Counted from the first letter of the stretch, positions 44,735 to 56,749 are shown. The stretch: DNA of 64,000 nt from Zychaea mexicana (GCF_025766255.1 NW_026516809.1:35494-99493), one strand, 5' to 3'. The notes: a model not told the origin generated them from the letters alone. Numbers and translations are program-made.

Positions 44735-44930
44735 TAGCCTACACACCCAGTGAGAAGGGGGGTGTGGGGGGAGCCCCCAGGAAACATCCAATCCATTGAA
44801 TGACCCGGAGCGCAGTGAAGGGGCTCATTCAGCCGAGCGAAGCAAGGCAGGTGTTAGATGTTGATAATTAATTTAAAACAGGCTAGGAGGTACGACGACG
44901 CCCAGTTTAATAAAAAATCAATGGAGTAGG

Positions 44931-45056
44931 GAACCTGTGGATCGGATGACCATCGCCGGCAGAAAGATCCGCCACCAAAATCGAACATGATTGGCTGAAG
45001 CCAGAATTCGTTCATCGAATTTAATAAAGCCCTAACACTTTACACATTTCGTGTCA
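44931..45056 (-). repeat. old, truncated G2-type LTR end
   Basis: Matches the last ~125 bp of the G2 LTRs (gaacctgtggatcggatgac ... cgtgtca) with many substitutions. It ends in gtgtca, then ctgc, then the intact G2 element starts. It is a remnant of an earlier insertion at the same spot. Confidence 0.85.
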
Positions 45057-45060
45057 CTGC

Positions 45061-46008
45061 TGACACGTGTGGTGTTTGGAAAAGGGCAAAAGGTAGTATA
45101 TAAAAAGGGAAAAGGTAGAAAGGGTTCAGAAGAATAGGGTTGATACGCGGTAAAATACAAATAGACAGAATTCAGAAAAAAAAAGGAATCAGGGGTATGA
45201 TGAACGCGAAATACAAATACACAGATACACGATTACAATAACGGCAAGTTCCACTTCCGATGTCAATTGTCAATCCACGAATATATGTTTGAAAACGCTT
45301 AATCTTTATTTTATTATGGGGTTAATCCCCTTTTATACACCTTGTCAACTGGGCGCGCTCGGCCGAGAACGACGCCAGACACAGAGGACAACGATCTCTA
45401 TCGGGTAGTTTGGACGGAGTAGAAGACGGAAAAATAGGGAAATGAATATAGCAATGTCTATACGACGGATGGAAACATAAGAGAGGGAGTACGACGGAAA
45501 ATAAGAGGGGCCATGAAATTACAGGGTCATGGTAACAAGGTGAGGGTAATGAGGGAAAATGACAACGGAGAATAATATAAACTGCGCAGGGCAGGTAGCA
45601 TGAGTACGTGAGAGAGTATAATACGGAAAGTAAGGACGGATAGAAATATAGGGGACGGGCCCCGTTAAAAGAAGCATAAAGAAGAAATAATATTCGGCGC
45701 CTATGGCCGGCACGATTTAGAGTTGAAGGAACGTAAAATGACGCGAGAGGAAATGATAGAATTATTTACAGAAAAAGAGCTAAGGGAAATAAGAAAAATA
45801 AAGGGAACTGACAGAAAGGGAAAAAGAAGTATGATAATCCCCGGATGGGGGGTGCGAGAAGAATTGTGGGGAGTTGGGGGGGAACCTGTGGATCGGATGA
45901 CCATCGCCGGCAGAAAGATCCGCCACCGAAATCGTCCATGATTGGCCGAAGCCAGAATTCGTTCGTCGGAAATGAATGAGGCCAGAAAGCCCCACACACT
46001 TCGTGTCA
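45061..46008 (-). repeat. G2 3' LTR (element orientation)
   Basis: 948 bp, close to 51424-52372. A G-rich tract (gtgggggc in element sense, near 46011-46018) at its inner edge is the likely polypurine primer. Confidence 0.93.
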
Positions 46009-46036
46009 ATTGCCCCCACTAGGCCGAATTCATCGC

Positions 46037-47365
46037 CTAATCATCTTGGCGCCGCTCGACCCACGCCTGATACTGTGTCATTGCCCGCTGTACTTGCACT
46101 TCCGGAACCATATGCTGCTTCTCGACGAAAGCCTTCAGACTATCACCGTTTATTGCGCCATTTAGCCGCCGTGAGTTCGGCCCTTCCAAGTAGTAAGTTC
46201 CGTTTCCGCCAACCCCAACGACAACCATAGGCCCTAGCCATCGATCATTGAACTTCCCTTGCGGATACTTGTCACGCATCAACACCTGTTCGCCAACCCG
46301 AAACGGCTTCCGGAATGCAACACGTCGATCGTACAGCTCCTTGTCTTTTTGCTTGCGTATCTTGGCTTTTTCTTTTGCTTCCTCCCTGAGCTGATCCGCC
46401 ATGTGTTTGATAACCTTTGTTCGGCTTATAATCTCCTCCGAAAGCTCACCTTCGACAAAATCCCTCCGGGGCGCTGGCCAAGTGGCGGGGGTCCGCAATT
46501 CGTACCCAAAATAGCAATCTCGCCGGCGACATTCCCGTCGCCTCGTTTGGCATGGTCCTAATAGCCAGCAGCGCGGGCCCAACACAGCTTTCCCAGTTAC
46601 CCAGGCGGTCCTCTTCACGGGCAATTTTCGCAATAGTGGAGACGATCGTTTGATTCATTCGCTCACACATCCCATTGACCTGTGGTCTTACAGCCGTGGT
46701 AGTGATATGTCGGCAACCAAGGCCCTTCAGAAATTCCCGCACGAAAGCAGACTTGAAATTTGATCCTCGGTCGGTCAGTAGGTAGCGGGGCACACCAAAC
46801 ATCATCACAATATGATCGAATAGAAACCTTGCAGTCGTGTCCTCATTGATATTGTCGACTACTACCGCAACAGGCCACCTCGTCAAATAGTCCACCGCAA
46901 CTAGGAGATACTTGTCTTGCTTGTTTTCGTACTTGATTGGGCCAACAGCATCACAGCCTACCATGTAGAAAGGATCGGACGGCGTGTCGATCGGCCTACC
47001 CGTATTGTAGCGAGTTCTTCTTGCCCGAGCGCGAAATTGACATGACTCACACGACTGTACGATGGAGCGCACCTTCTCAAATAACCCTGGACCCGTATAT
47101 GCCATTTTAACTCGACGCCAAGTGTTGTTTATACCAAAATGACCTTCTGCATGGACCGCTCGAATAACCTCGCTGACTACACCTTCATGTAATAGTTCTT
47201 CACCTCGTACCTGAGGACTTTCAGTTCGTCGTATAGCCGCCCATCTACCATCATGTATTTGGCCGCATGAAATCTAATCTTGCGCTTGACCACTTCGGTG
47301 CTATCCAAGGGGTACCTCTTCCGCGAAAGGTAATGTACTAAGGCCAAATAAAACGGGTAATCCAT
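46037..47365 (-). pseudogene. G2 integrase, separate ORF, frameshifted
   Basis: Begins at ATG 47365 (MDYPFYLALVHYLSRKRYPL), preceded by an in-frame TGA, so it does not continue from RNase H. After a frameshift near 47180 it has SCESCQFRAR (zinc domain), VGCDAVGPI, LLTDRGSNFKS and VNGMCERMNQT (DDE core). A second frameshift near 46500 leads to FRVGEQVLMRD and DRWLGPMVVVGVGGNGTYYL, the C-terminal GPY/F-like part, ending VERRQDD. Confidence 0.85.
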
Positions 47366-47741
47366 ATGATAAATTCAGGAAGCTCCACCAGACAGCGTGA
47401 CGCGTTACGAGACCAGAGACAAGGATGAACCGCCCAGAGTATAAGGTTTTTTTTTTTGTGAGATAAAAGTGAGAGAGAGATGATATCTCTTTATTCTGCT
47501 TTTCAGAAGACATGCTTATATATAAGAGAGAAAAAGAAAAGGTACCGAAGTATCGGAAAGGCATAAGTACTACATTGCTAAATGGAGAATAAGAAGAGAG
47601 TTGTTGTCCGACATAATTGATAAAAGGAATGACGAGATCGTTATTTCCAGAAGGAAACAGAGGAAGAAAAGGAAAGGAGAATATACTGAAGCTAATATGA
47701 AAGGGGAATTAGAGTATATTAATAATAATAGGGCGGAAAGA
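47366..47741 (-). other. non-coding spacer between RNase H and integrase in G2
   Basis: 376 nt, pyrimidine-rich in element sense. It holds TATATATAAG (about 47526-47517), some 155 nt upstream of the integrase ATG, a possible TATA box. Stops occur in all frames. It sits at the same gene position as the G1 spacer (30566-30812). A chance insertion is the alternative. Confidence 0.55.
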
Positions 47742-50541
47742 CTACAGCAGGCGGGACAAGGCATCGGCCGGATTTTCCTGTCCACGCATATACTCGATCG
47801 TAAAATCGTATCCGAGCAAGGCGGCTGCCCATCTTTGAATTTTCGGATTTGGCGCCTTCTCATGCAGACCAAAGATAAACCGGAGACAAGAGTGATCCGT
47901 GCGCGCCAAGAAATGCCGTCCAGCAAGAAGGTGTCGAAACTTCTCGACTGCCCAAACCAAAGCCAACGCCTCGATGTGTGTTGCTGCATACGATTTTTCT
48001 GGCCCACGTACTACGCGCGACGCGTATGCAATGACGGTTTCTTCGCCGCCTTCGATTGGCTTTTGTGACAGGATGGCCGACAAACCGTGGGACGACGCAT
48101 CAGTAGTAAGGATCTGCTGCTGGTCAGGGTCGGGGAACGAAAGTACAGGTGGCTTCGTCAGTACTTGCTTGAGCGACGCGTATGCTCGTTGTTGCTCTTC
48201 TTCCCAAACAAAATCGTTTTTCTTTTGCAATAGTCTTGTCAATGGTTCTGCCAGCTTTGCGTAATCGGCCACGAAACGACGATAATAACCTGCCATACCC
48301 AAAAATGAACGTACTCCACCACGGTCCTTGGGTGCCGCCATTGCCAACGTCTTTTCAATATTTTTAGGACTTGGCTCTAAACCCGCAGACGACACAACGT
48401 GGCCCAGATACTCGACTCGCCTTTGCGCAAACACGCACTTTTCTCGCCGCAGACGCAATTCACCGCACGACACGCATCGAAGACCAGACGTAGATGTTCC
48501 AAATGCTGCTCGTAGGACCGGCTGTACACGACAACATCGTCAATAAAAACCCGGACGAAGTCACCAATATACGAGGAAGCAGTGTAGTCATAGTACGTTG
48601 GAAGGTACTCGGCGCCGAGGCCAATCCAAAGGGCATCACTTTGAAAACGAACGTGCCGGCAGCACATGTAAAACCTGATTTTTCCACGGAATCCTCGGCA
48701 AGGGGAATTTGCCAATATCCTTGTGCGGCATCCAGCGTTGAAAACCACGACGCACCACCCAACGAGTTCAACAAATCATCGATTTGCGGTAACGGATAGG
48801 TCTCGAGGACACTCTGCTTGTTCAACCGCCGGTAGTCGATAACCATGCGGAGGGCGCCCCCTTTCTTACGTACGAAGAATACTGGTGACGTCCACTTCCC
48901 CGTTGATGGTCGGATTAGACCAAGGTCAAGCATCTTCTTCAACTCTTCGCGCAGGTAACGGTCCTCTTCCCAGGACAAACGGAAAGGTTTTGATCGGACA
49001 GGGACTTCGCTAGTGGTCAGGATATGATGTTCTGCTCCTACTACTCGACCTAATCCACTATTCTCATAGAATACATCCGAGAAAACGTCGATCATTCCTT
49101 GTATTTCCGATGGCGGCTCCTCTGGCTCTTCCTGATCCGACTCGGCCTTGTCCAGGTTACCCAGCTCCTCGACGTAATACTTCAGTGACATATCGTCGTT
49201 GGCCTGCACGGCACCACTCGCGCCAGTCTCGTCACTTGAGCCATCCGCGCCTACCGCGACAGCAAAAATTTCCTTGGCTTCGCCAAGTCCGTCATTGGCA
49301 GATAAGTTTTTCTTGATGGGGGGATCGGTTTGTAATTCCACGTAGCCACGTCCTTTCTGGGTTGGGATGATTAGGGTTGATTCTTCGATTTTAGGAACGA
49401 TGCCGTACGCCCTAAACCACGTCGTACCCAAAAGACAGAGGTCACGGTTGTTCTTCGTCTTGGTGATGCACATATGTTCAGGCCGCAGCTTCCCCGCCAC
49501 ACGAACCGGCACGCTCACCACGATCTCGCCAGTACGATCGGATTCCTCGTCCAGACCAGCCAACGCCAAACGATCACCACTTCCTTCGAGACCTAGCCTT
49601 CTTGCCAACGACTGGCTGATCACCGAGACAGCCGCACCCGAATCGAAAACTGCTTTAACCACCTGGCCATTGATAACGACCGGCCCACGCAATGGAATGC
49701 TGCTTTGCATGGTACGTAAATCATATGGGTAGTTGTATATCGTATCTTCTGATTCATATCCATCGAGGTCATCGCTTAGGCTTGCTTCGTTGCTTGATGA
49801 CACCTCCGACCAAGTACTGTCCCAGTCTGTATCCGATCCGCCATTGCCACTAGCGCTGCTACAACTATCGTCATCGCCAAAAGTATCGTCATCACCGCCA
49901 GTTTCGCCATCACCATCGCCATTGTAGCCATACGCCTCTCCAGCTGCCACCGCATGAATCATCGCCGACGGATTCGTCGCGATCGCCTTGTTGCCTCGAC
50001 CATGTAAAAACTTGAGCCCATCGCGGACGTCCGCGTACGCCTTCTTATCCAAGGCCAACCAATGAGCAAGGCTCAAACCAGAATCAACTTGCTTCAGCCG
50101 CTCCCAGATGTCCACTTGGTCGAGCTCGATCGGTAACTTGCGCGGGGGTTGCCGTTTCCTTGGCGCCTTGACTGCCTTCTCTTTGCTACTGCTGGTCCCG
50201 CCATTCTCGCCGCTCTTGTTGTTGCCGCCGCTACTGCCGTTGGGTTGGAGGATGGGCAAATTCAATGGCGCTATCACATTCTTGCCTTTCTTGTCCGCCC
50301 AAACGTTCGACACCAGCGATGTTTCCAACACACCGCGCTTTTGTCCAACGGCATAGACATCGACCACCTCCACCATGTGCACGCCAAACTTGCCTTGACC
50401 CGCTGCAACGCCAGATGACGATGGAACCTTGTTTTCTTCATTATTTCTTATTGGGGAATGGGAACTCGATTGGACGACAGTGTTCCCGCCTACTGCCGCC
50501 CGTTGCCATTTCCCTGGTCCTTTTGCACGAGACTCGGACAC
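47742..50541 (-). pseudogene. G2 pol: protease, reverse transcriptase, RNase H (frameshifted)
   Basis: The frame opens at 50541 without ATG and overlaps gag, consistent with -1 entry. A long Lys/Asp/Ser-rich linker precedes protease AVFDSGAAVSVIS (DSGA). RT: VRSKPFRLSWEE, LRMVIDYRRLNKQ, WFSTLDAAQGYWQI; after a frameshift near 48600, RVFIDDVVVYS (FIDD); after another near 48460, KCVFAQRRVEYLGHVV. RNase H: ILTTDASSHGLSAILSQ, THIEALALVWA, RTDHSCLRFI. It ends NPADALSRLL then TAG. Confidence 0.88.
50490..50514 (-). promoter_or_regulatory. candidate -1 frameshift site between G2 gag and pol
   Basis: Gag frame reads CAG GGA AAT GGC: heptamer G GGA AAT (50514-50508) fits X XXY YYZ and lies 15 nt before the gag stop (50492-50490). 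A -1 slip yields GKWQRAAVGG, the pol frame. No strong downstream stem was confirmed. Confidence 0.55.
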
Positions 50542-51362
50542 TGCGTCGATATATGGCCTTCTTGGTTACAGTTCCAACATTTGGGTGGGGGCCTTGGTGG
50601 GTAATTGGGAGGGGTTCTTCTGTACTGCTGCGAGGGTCCAAGTTGTAATTGCAAAGCACGCAGACTTTCCGCCACTTGCGTCAACAATGTGTGCGTTTGC
50701 GACACCGAATCCTCTGGCGCCAAACTTGAAGGTGCCACCCTGCCTGACGAAGCCACGCTGCTACCCACCACCTTGACTTCAGACTTTCTTCTCGATGCCA
50801 CACCACTCGCCCCCGAGACATCCTGGCTGCGCAAATACTTGTTCCTTGCATTCTCGATGCGTACTGCCTTGTCTACCGCCTCCTTCCATGACGTTGCTAC
50901 CGCCGATTCTTCCATGCGAAATGCGATTTCTGGATCAATAGCTTGGACGAAATAACGGACTTGGTACGACTCCTCAGCTAACCCAACCAGAGAAAACAGC
51001 TCCTGCAACTTGTATGCGACATCCTCGACGGTTTCGCCTTAGTCTTGCTTTATGCGTTCGATTTTCGCCCACTATGTCTCTCGATGTTCGGCCGAAATAA
51101 AACGCGCCTTAAACGCCTCTTCGAACGTTTCCCATGTAACGATGCTATCTTCTAGCGGCACCTACCAGAGTTCAGCTTGCCCCTTCAAATGCGAGGCCGC
51201 GACGAGCAACACCTCAGCGTCGGACAGGTTGCCTCGTTGCCAGAGACGTCGAACTTGGCGAAGCCACACCATCGGATTCTCGCCCGAACCGGAACCAGAG
51301 AAGGAGCCAGGCGACGAGATAAACTTGAATATCTTGTTGTTTACGGAATCGGTTTCGTTCAT
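50490..51362 (-). pseudogene. G2 gag with one CCHC knuckle (three in-frame stops)
   Basis: Starts MNETDSVNNKIFKF, with a capsid-like region (VWLRQVRRLWQRGNLSD, ASHLKGQAELW). Stops TAG, TAG and TAA interrupt the frame near 51162, 51072 and 51040. It continues as KLQELFSLVGLAEESYQVRY and ends with the nucleocapsid knuckle CWNCNQEGHISTQCP. All three stops could come from single C-to-T changes in CAG or CAA codons. Confidence 0.85.
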
Positions 51363-51423
51363 TGTTCTTGATGCACGACACGGTCTTGTTCTTCAAATGA
51401 TAATCCCAGTCGACCCCCCAAAT

Positions 51424-52372
51424 TGACACGTGTGGTGTTTGGAAAAGGGCAAAAGGTAGTATATAAAAAGGGAAAAGGTAGAAAGGGTTCAGAAGAATAG
51501 GGTTGATACGTGGTAAAATACAAATAGACAGAATTCAGAAAATAAAAAGGAATCAGGGGTATGATGAACGCGAAATACAAATACACAGATACACGATTAC
51601 AATAACGGCAAGTTCCACTTCCGATGTCAATTGTCAATCCACGAATATATGTTTGAAAACGCTTAATCTCTATTTTATTATGGGGTTAATCCCCTTTTAT
51701 ATACCTTGTCAACTGGGCGCACTCGGCCGAGAACGACGCCAGACACAGAGGACAACGATCTCTATCGGGTAGTTTGGACGGAGTAGAAGACGGAAAAATA
51801 GGGAAATGAATATAGCAATGTCTATACGACGGATGGAAACATAAGAGAGGGAGTACGACGGAAAATAAGAGGGGCCATGAAATTACAGGGTCATGGTAAC
51901 AAGGTGAGGGTAATGAGGGAAAATGACAACGGAGAATAATATAAACTGCGCAGGGCAGGTAGCATGAGTACGTGAGAGAGTATAATACGGAAAGTAAGGA
52001 CGGATAGAAATATAGGGGACGGGCCCCGTTAAAAGAAGCATAAAGAAGAAATAATATTCGGCGCCTATGGCCGGCACGATTTAGAGTTGAAGGATTGTAA
52101 AATGACGCGAGAGGAAATGATAGAATTATATATAGAAAAAGAGCTAAGGGAAATAAGAAAAATAAAGGGAACTGACAGAAAGGGAAAAAGAAGTATGATA
52201 ATCCCCGGATGGGGGGTGCGAGAAGAATTGTGGGGAGTTGGGGGGGAACCTGTGGATCGGATGACCATCGCCGGCAGAAAGATCCGCCACCGAAATCGTC
52301 CATGATTGGCCGAAGCCAGAATTCGTTCGTCGGAAATGAATGAGGCCGGAAAGGCCCACACACTTCGTGTCA
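51424..52372 (-). repeat. G2 5' LTR (element orientation)
   Basis: 949 bp, tgacacgtgtgg to cttcgtgtca, ending 11 bp before the tRNA gene. Confidence 0.93.
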
Positions 52373-52383
52373 CTGCAATATCA

Positions 52384-52456
52384 GGGCATGTGGCGCAATG
52401 GATAACGCACCTGACTACGAATCAGGAGATCGTAGGTTCGACCCCTACCTTGCTCA
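52384..52456 (+). tRNA. tRNA-Arg (anticodon ACG)
   Basis: 73 nt without intron. The anticodon stem CCTGA/TCAGG encloses loop CTACGAA, so the anticodon is ACG. The T arm is GTAGG-TTCGACC-CCTAC. The A box tggcgcaatgg and B box ggttcgacccc fit the polymerase III consensus. The acceptor stem GGGCATG/CTTGCTC has one G-U and one U-U pair, so it is slightly imperfect. Confidence 0.92.
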
Positions 52457-52486
52457 TAATAGTTGCTTACTACTTAAGTGACAATA

Positions 52487-52491
52487 TTTTT
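52487..52491 (+). terminator. RNA polymerase III terminator of tRNA-Arg
   Basis: A run of five T residues 31 nt after the mature tRNA end, the first T4+ run downstream. Confidence 0.7.
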
Positions 52492-52909
52492 ATTATCCTA
52501 GATGTCGCCATTTTGTAAAATGATATCACAGAGAATAGAGACGACTAATGAAGAATAACAACTAAGATAGAAGTATACCAAAAAGACTATGAAGAGGGAT
52601 AGGACCACAAAGAAATAGAAGAACTGGAAGATAATATTTTATTCAATAAAGATATATATATTTATACTGTTTCTAAAGCTAAAATATACAAATGATGCTG
52701 CAGATATGATGATAAAGATTATAGCAATAAGCTGTGGATATAATTGTAGTAATAACGAAGGTGATGATGTTGATGATTGATGTTGCGCAGCAAGGAAGTA
52801 TGGTGCCTGCTACCTAGAAACGACGAGTGGACATTTCAAAATTTTTAATTCTGCCTTTATAAATTTCTATTTTTAGGTAGGCGATATTTGTTCTTTGTCT
52901 GTGAGATCA
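52492..52909. other. AT-rich non-coding stretch
   Basis: No gene seen. Low-complexity ata/gat repeats (for example near 52640-52780). It may be the 3' flank of the decayed transposase that follows. Confidence 0.5.
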
Positions 52910-54640
52910 TTAATGTCGAAAGCTCACTGGTGCAATGTATATTTTTCCACGGCTTTCTCTGCTTTTCGTCCAGTGACTCCTTTCTCATATGCATCAATAT
53001 AACGCCATGCCTTTTGCTCAAAGCAACGTATCATAGCTAAAGGAATGCTATCTAAATATTGTGTAATGTTTTGGGAGAGGGATCTGAAGCTATAATCACA
53101 TTCTTCCCTGTAATTCTCTTTACAGCACCCTAGTATCTTTCAATAAAGTTGTATTCGCAATGAAACTTGGGATACAGATCGAACATGGCCAGCATTTCAA
53201 CAGTTTCTGCAAGAGCTGTTACCTGTCTCTAAAAATCAGGTTGGGACCTAAGAAGATGACGAGTGCAACAGTGGTTGTCAGGTGTACTAGGACTGTTCTT
53301 ACATGTCAACAATAGACCAGGAATCCATGCGCCACACTCTTGTAAGATCTAAACCATTTTATAAATGATAAGATATAGGACAAGAACTTGGTGCACAGAA
53401 AATATATATATCAGCATTAGCTTTAAACTAAAAAAAAATATGATCACTTACTCTTTTAATGCCTTTAAACTTCAGTTGGCCATTATCATCTTTAAAATAC
53501 ATGTTTTGTGGCTTTGGTACCAGCCTATATCTGAAGAGCTCGGTATAAACCATCCAGACTTAAAATGGTTGCCACGATCGGCATCTGCGTCTGTGGGATG
53601 CAGACTCATTCTACTAACGCATAACGCATCTGGTGCAAACGCGTTATAATTGCTACTCTAGTCGAAGCAGAAAAAACAGCTACTTACAATCATTAAAACT
53701 CAAAATCAAGTACTATATAATATTCAGCCTTCACATGCACTTACCAATGCAATCGTCTCCATGTAGTGCATTGAAGATAGGGATGGCTCGCTCGCGTAAT
53801 TGCTTCACTATATTCATGCTAGTCTAGTAGCCGTCCCTATTTGCACCAGGATAGAAGATTGCTCTGGATTTCTGCATTGGAGATCACTAAATCTTTCATC
53901 GTCTGGATCAATCTTCAACGATCCATAGCAGGGGCACATCAAGTCAGAAATCGTTATAGATTGACCTTGACTTTTAGGTGTCAACACGGTTTCTTCCTCA
54001 GTGAACCATGCAGATTTGACACCGTCGTTTGAGTAAAAAATGCACTCGTCATGTGTAACTAACACATAACGGGTATCGCCATTACATACAGTGTCTGGAA
54101 CACACTCGATTTCCATACTCTTGCCAGTGTATGTGACCATATTTTTGTCATATGTCAGCATTCTCTTGGTCCATTTCTTTCTATATTTCACCACATCATC
54201 TCTTTCGTGACTATCATAAAAAACCTATAAAAATATCTGGGTTCAGCCTACAATATTTGCTCGATCTGTACATCCACTCAACTTATAAATCCATTCAACC
54301 TATACATTCACTTGATGCATATAGATAGTCATATAGATAGCCAAATGGTAAAAAGCATTCATACATATATTCTTCATATTTCTTCGGAATTAGTATCCCT
54401 ACAGGTGTGTGCAAAGCTCTCACAACTGTTTGTTCACCAATCGACACCAGTACACCAAGCTTTTGTAGGATGATATCTTCTTGCAATTTTTATCTGATCA
54501 ACTCCACTTTTCCTTACTGTGGGGGCTGCTCTTTGAAATACTTGCAAATTGTAAGCTTGATATCCTCATCAGCAAGCGAAGAAATTCGCTTGGAATGCTT
54601 GCCTTGGCGATGAGCAGCTACTACTTTGCTATTGAGAACA
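52910..54640 (-). pseudogene. decayed DDE-superfamily transposase
   Basis: Read on the minus strand. The helix-turn-helix-like N-terminus (SLADEDIKLTICKYFKEQ, VSIGEQTVVRALHTPVGI) is followed by FYDSHERDDVVKYRKKW, then YVLVTHDECIFYSNDGVKSA (first Asp region) and LTPKSQGQSITISDLMCP. After many stops come HCEYNFIERYWGAVKRITGK-like pieces near 53080-53170 (Glu region; one codon is a stop) and RYIDAYEKGVTGRKAEKAVE. The order matches a transposase family widespread in Mucoromycota and distantly IS630/Tc1-like; that naming is from recalled motifs. The only longer open part is 53814-54194. Confidence 0.6.
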
Positions 54641-54658
54641 TATGATTTGGTCCACAAG

Positions 54659-56090
54659 ATGGATCGTACCATCCGTGAGAATGTTCAGTTTTGCTCTAAC
54701 TGCAAGTGCGAAAACCGGCCTGTTGAATTGTTTGTTGGTAAGACACGAAACTACAAAACGTGTAGATTGTGTTGTGAGCATCAGAGTGACGTCGGAAAAC
54801 CCATTCCAGACCAATTGCTTGTAACGATGGAAGAAGTAGGGCTATGATTCCGTCTCGTAATAATCTTCCAAACATAAACGACATTCTTGAAGGTTACTCT
54901 CTCGATGTCTACGTTCAACTCGATGATCAGCTGTTGCCAATGGCAGATCAGGAGCTTACAGCTGCAATCATTAACCGCATTCAAGCCATCGACGGTTACA
55001 ACTACTACCATGTATTTTGAACCAAACCCAGGAAGAGCTTTTCCTGGTCGTTTTTGCATAAGTGCTCTCAAGATTTTCGATGTACGACACTAAGTTCCTG
55101 ATGGCGATCGCGTGCGATTGCATACACATATAGAAAAATTCCTTTGTGGGGGTTATATCACGGGATTAGTCAGTAAGCCCAATGGCTATTTCTATCTACA
55201 TGTCGAGCACATACATAGATACCATGCTGCTCCAATCCAGGCAATGCGCGCTGTGCCTAGCAAAATACGTGCATACATTGCAAGACGCGCTGTTAAGTGT
55301 TAACACAGATGCACAATCACTTTTCCAGGACCTGATCACTGAATCCTCTGAGCAAGCACAAGGCGAAATAAGCCAGGACCAAGTGTATTACTGGTGGGAC
55401 AAGGCAATCTGCACTGAATATTGTTTGCATAGAACCAAGTGATATCAGCGGATATGTATATCAATAGAGCTGCAGCAGAAGGTGTAAACAAGGTACGTCT
55501 ATATAATTTACTTAACCAATATTGTATACGATGTTAGTTCGCACTACGAAATAGAAAGATCCACTAATAAAGAAATAAGCATTAAAAACAATGAGTCAGG
55601 AATCAGATTTGTACACCGTACAGCAAAATCGTTCAATGGCTATTGGCTTACTATGCCACTATTTACCACCATTTGTGGACAGTAAGATATGGCTTTGTGA
55701 TCACTAGTAAAAGAATTTCATGTTGACTCAACATATAAGACCAATCGGTCTGGTCATAAGTTATTTGGCATTGTCGCCACTGTCAATGGTGTTGGTGTAC
55801 CGATTGCATACATGCTGTTAAAGCTTGCACCTGCCAACGAACGTAATGATACTGATATCACCTTCCAAACTGAGGCCATCACTCGCTTTTGCTCCTACCT
55901 CAGAGATCGCAGTGTTCGTCACAAATTCAAGTTTACCGACAAGGACATGGGGAAAATCATTGCGATTGAGACAGTTTGGGGTTCCAATGTCTTGCGTTTG
56001 TGTCTTTGGCATATGCTTCGTTCGGTAAAGAAACGCCTTGCAGAAGCCAAGTTATCGAATCCACCTCACATCCCCGACGAGGTATGGTAA
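54659..56090 (+). pseudogene. decayed MULE transposase (MULE B), related to MULE A
   Basis: Starts MDRTIRENVQFCSNCKC with a zinc-binding FCSNCKC...CRLCCEH arrangement (four Cys), then SDVGKPIPDQLL and YSLDVYVQLDDQLLP, as in MULE A. The DDE core is at about 55712-56090: KEFHVDSTYKTNRSGHKLF, GVPIAYMLLKLAP, KFTDKDMGKIIAIETVWG and LWHMLRSVKKRLAEAK. It breaks off at PDEVW near 56090, where similarity to MULE A stops, so the C-terminus is missing. Internal stops and frame changes are present. Confidence 0.72.
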
Positions 56091-56749
56091 ACCACACTAC
56101 TTTGAGATTGATCCGCACAACTCAATAACCCACTCCGCCGTCTTCGTAACCATTAGAACGCAGTAGAGAGAACACCACACACACGGATGAATCAATTATT
56201 ACATAATTAGCACCATATCGATAATCTCTCAAACATGGATTACCAATCGAGAATAACTCAGGACCAACCATTGTATACACATTGTCCTATTCTCGAGTTA
56301 GTCAGCACTTCCTTTGAATCTAGCTTATCTGAGTTGAGCGAAGTGTACCTGTCAAAGAGCGGATACCAATTCCAGCACTGACAAAGGTGAGACTTCGCCA
56401 AACAAGGAACACACTGATCATAGCAAAGATGACTCTTTACAATCGGAAGACAACGTCCATTATCATGGCCGACAAACTCAACCTTCCCATCCTTCTTCAT
56501 CTTTGAAACATCCGAAATCCGGCATGTCTGTGATCCATTCATCAGTTCATCCAGACACCATCTTCAACATTATATAAAGGGTTGTGAATTCATTCAATAA
56601 AAATCATCTGATATTTGACTCTCACTGTATTTCATATTGTCTTTTATTTTAATCTTTCACTCTTATTACTTATCCACAACCCACGTTTATCACAATTTTT
56701 ACAGTGAATTGTCCCTTTTATTTTTATCTGAACTTACCAATAACTTACC
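56091..56749 (+). promoter_or_regulatory. probable 5' LTR and leader of gypsy element G3
   Basis: Contains TATATAAAGG (56571-56580) and AATAAA about 17 bp further on, the usual U3-R arrangement of an LTR promoter, before the gag ATG. No second LTR is in the window, so LTR edges could not be set. Confidence 0.5.

Larger units (their letters stand above)
45061..52372 (-). mobile_element. gypsy element G2 (Ty3-type), inserted upstream of tRNA-Arg, degenerate
   Basis: LTRs 45061-46008 (948 bp) and 51424-52372 (949 bp) begin tgacac and end gtgtca; about ten differences were noticed. The 4-bp duplication ctgc flanks it (45057-45060 and 52373-52376). Minus-strand order: gag, -1 shift, protease-RT-RNase H, a 376-nt spacer, integrase. 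Stops and frameshifts break gag, RT and integrase. Inside the 5' LTR (element sense), TGGGGGGTCGACTGGG at about 51420-51405 is the likely primer-binding site. Confidence 0.93.

Noticed and set aside
45723..45941. 72-codon plus-strand ORF, repeated at 52087-52305
   Set aside because: It occurs only because it is in both G2 LTRs; opposite to element transcription.
51686..52363. 225-codon minus-strand ORF in the right G2 LTR
   Set aside because: It is low-complexity Phe/Leu/Pro sequence, mostly broken in the left LTR copy and without any domain.
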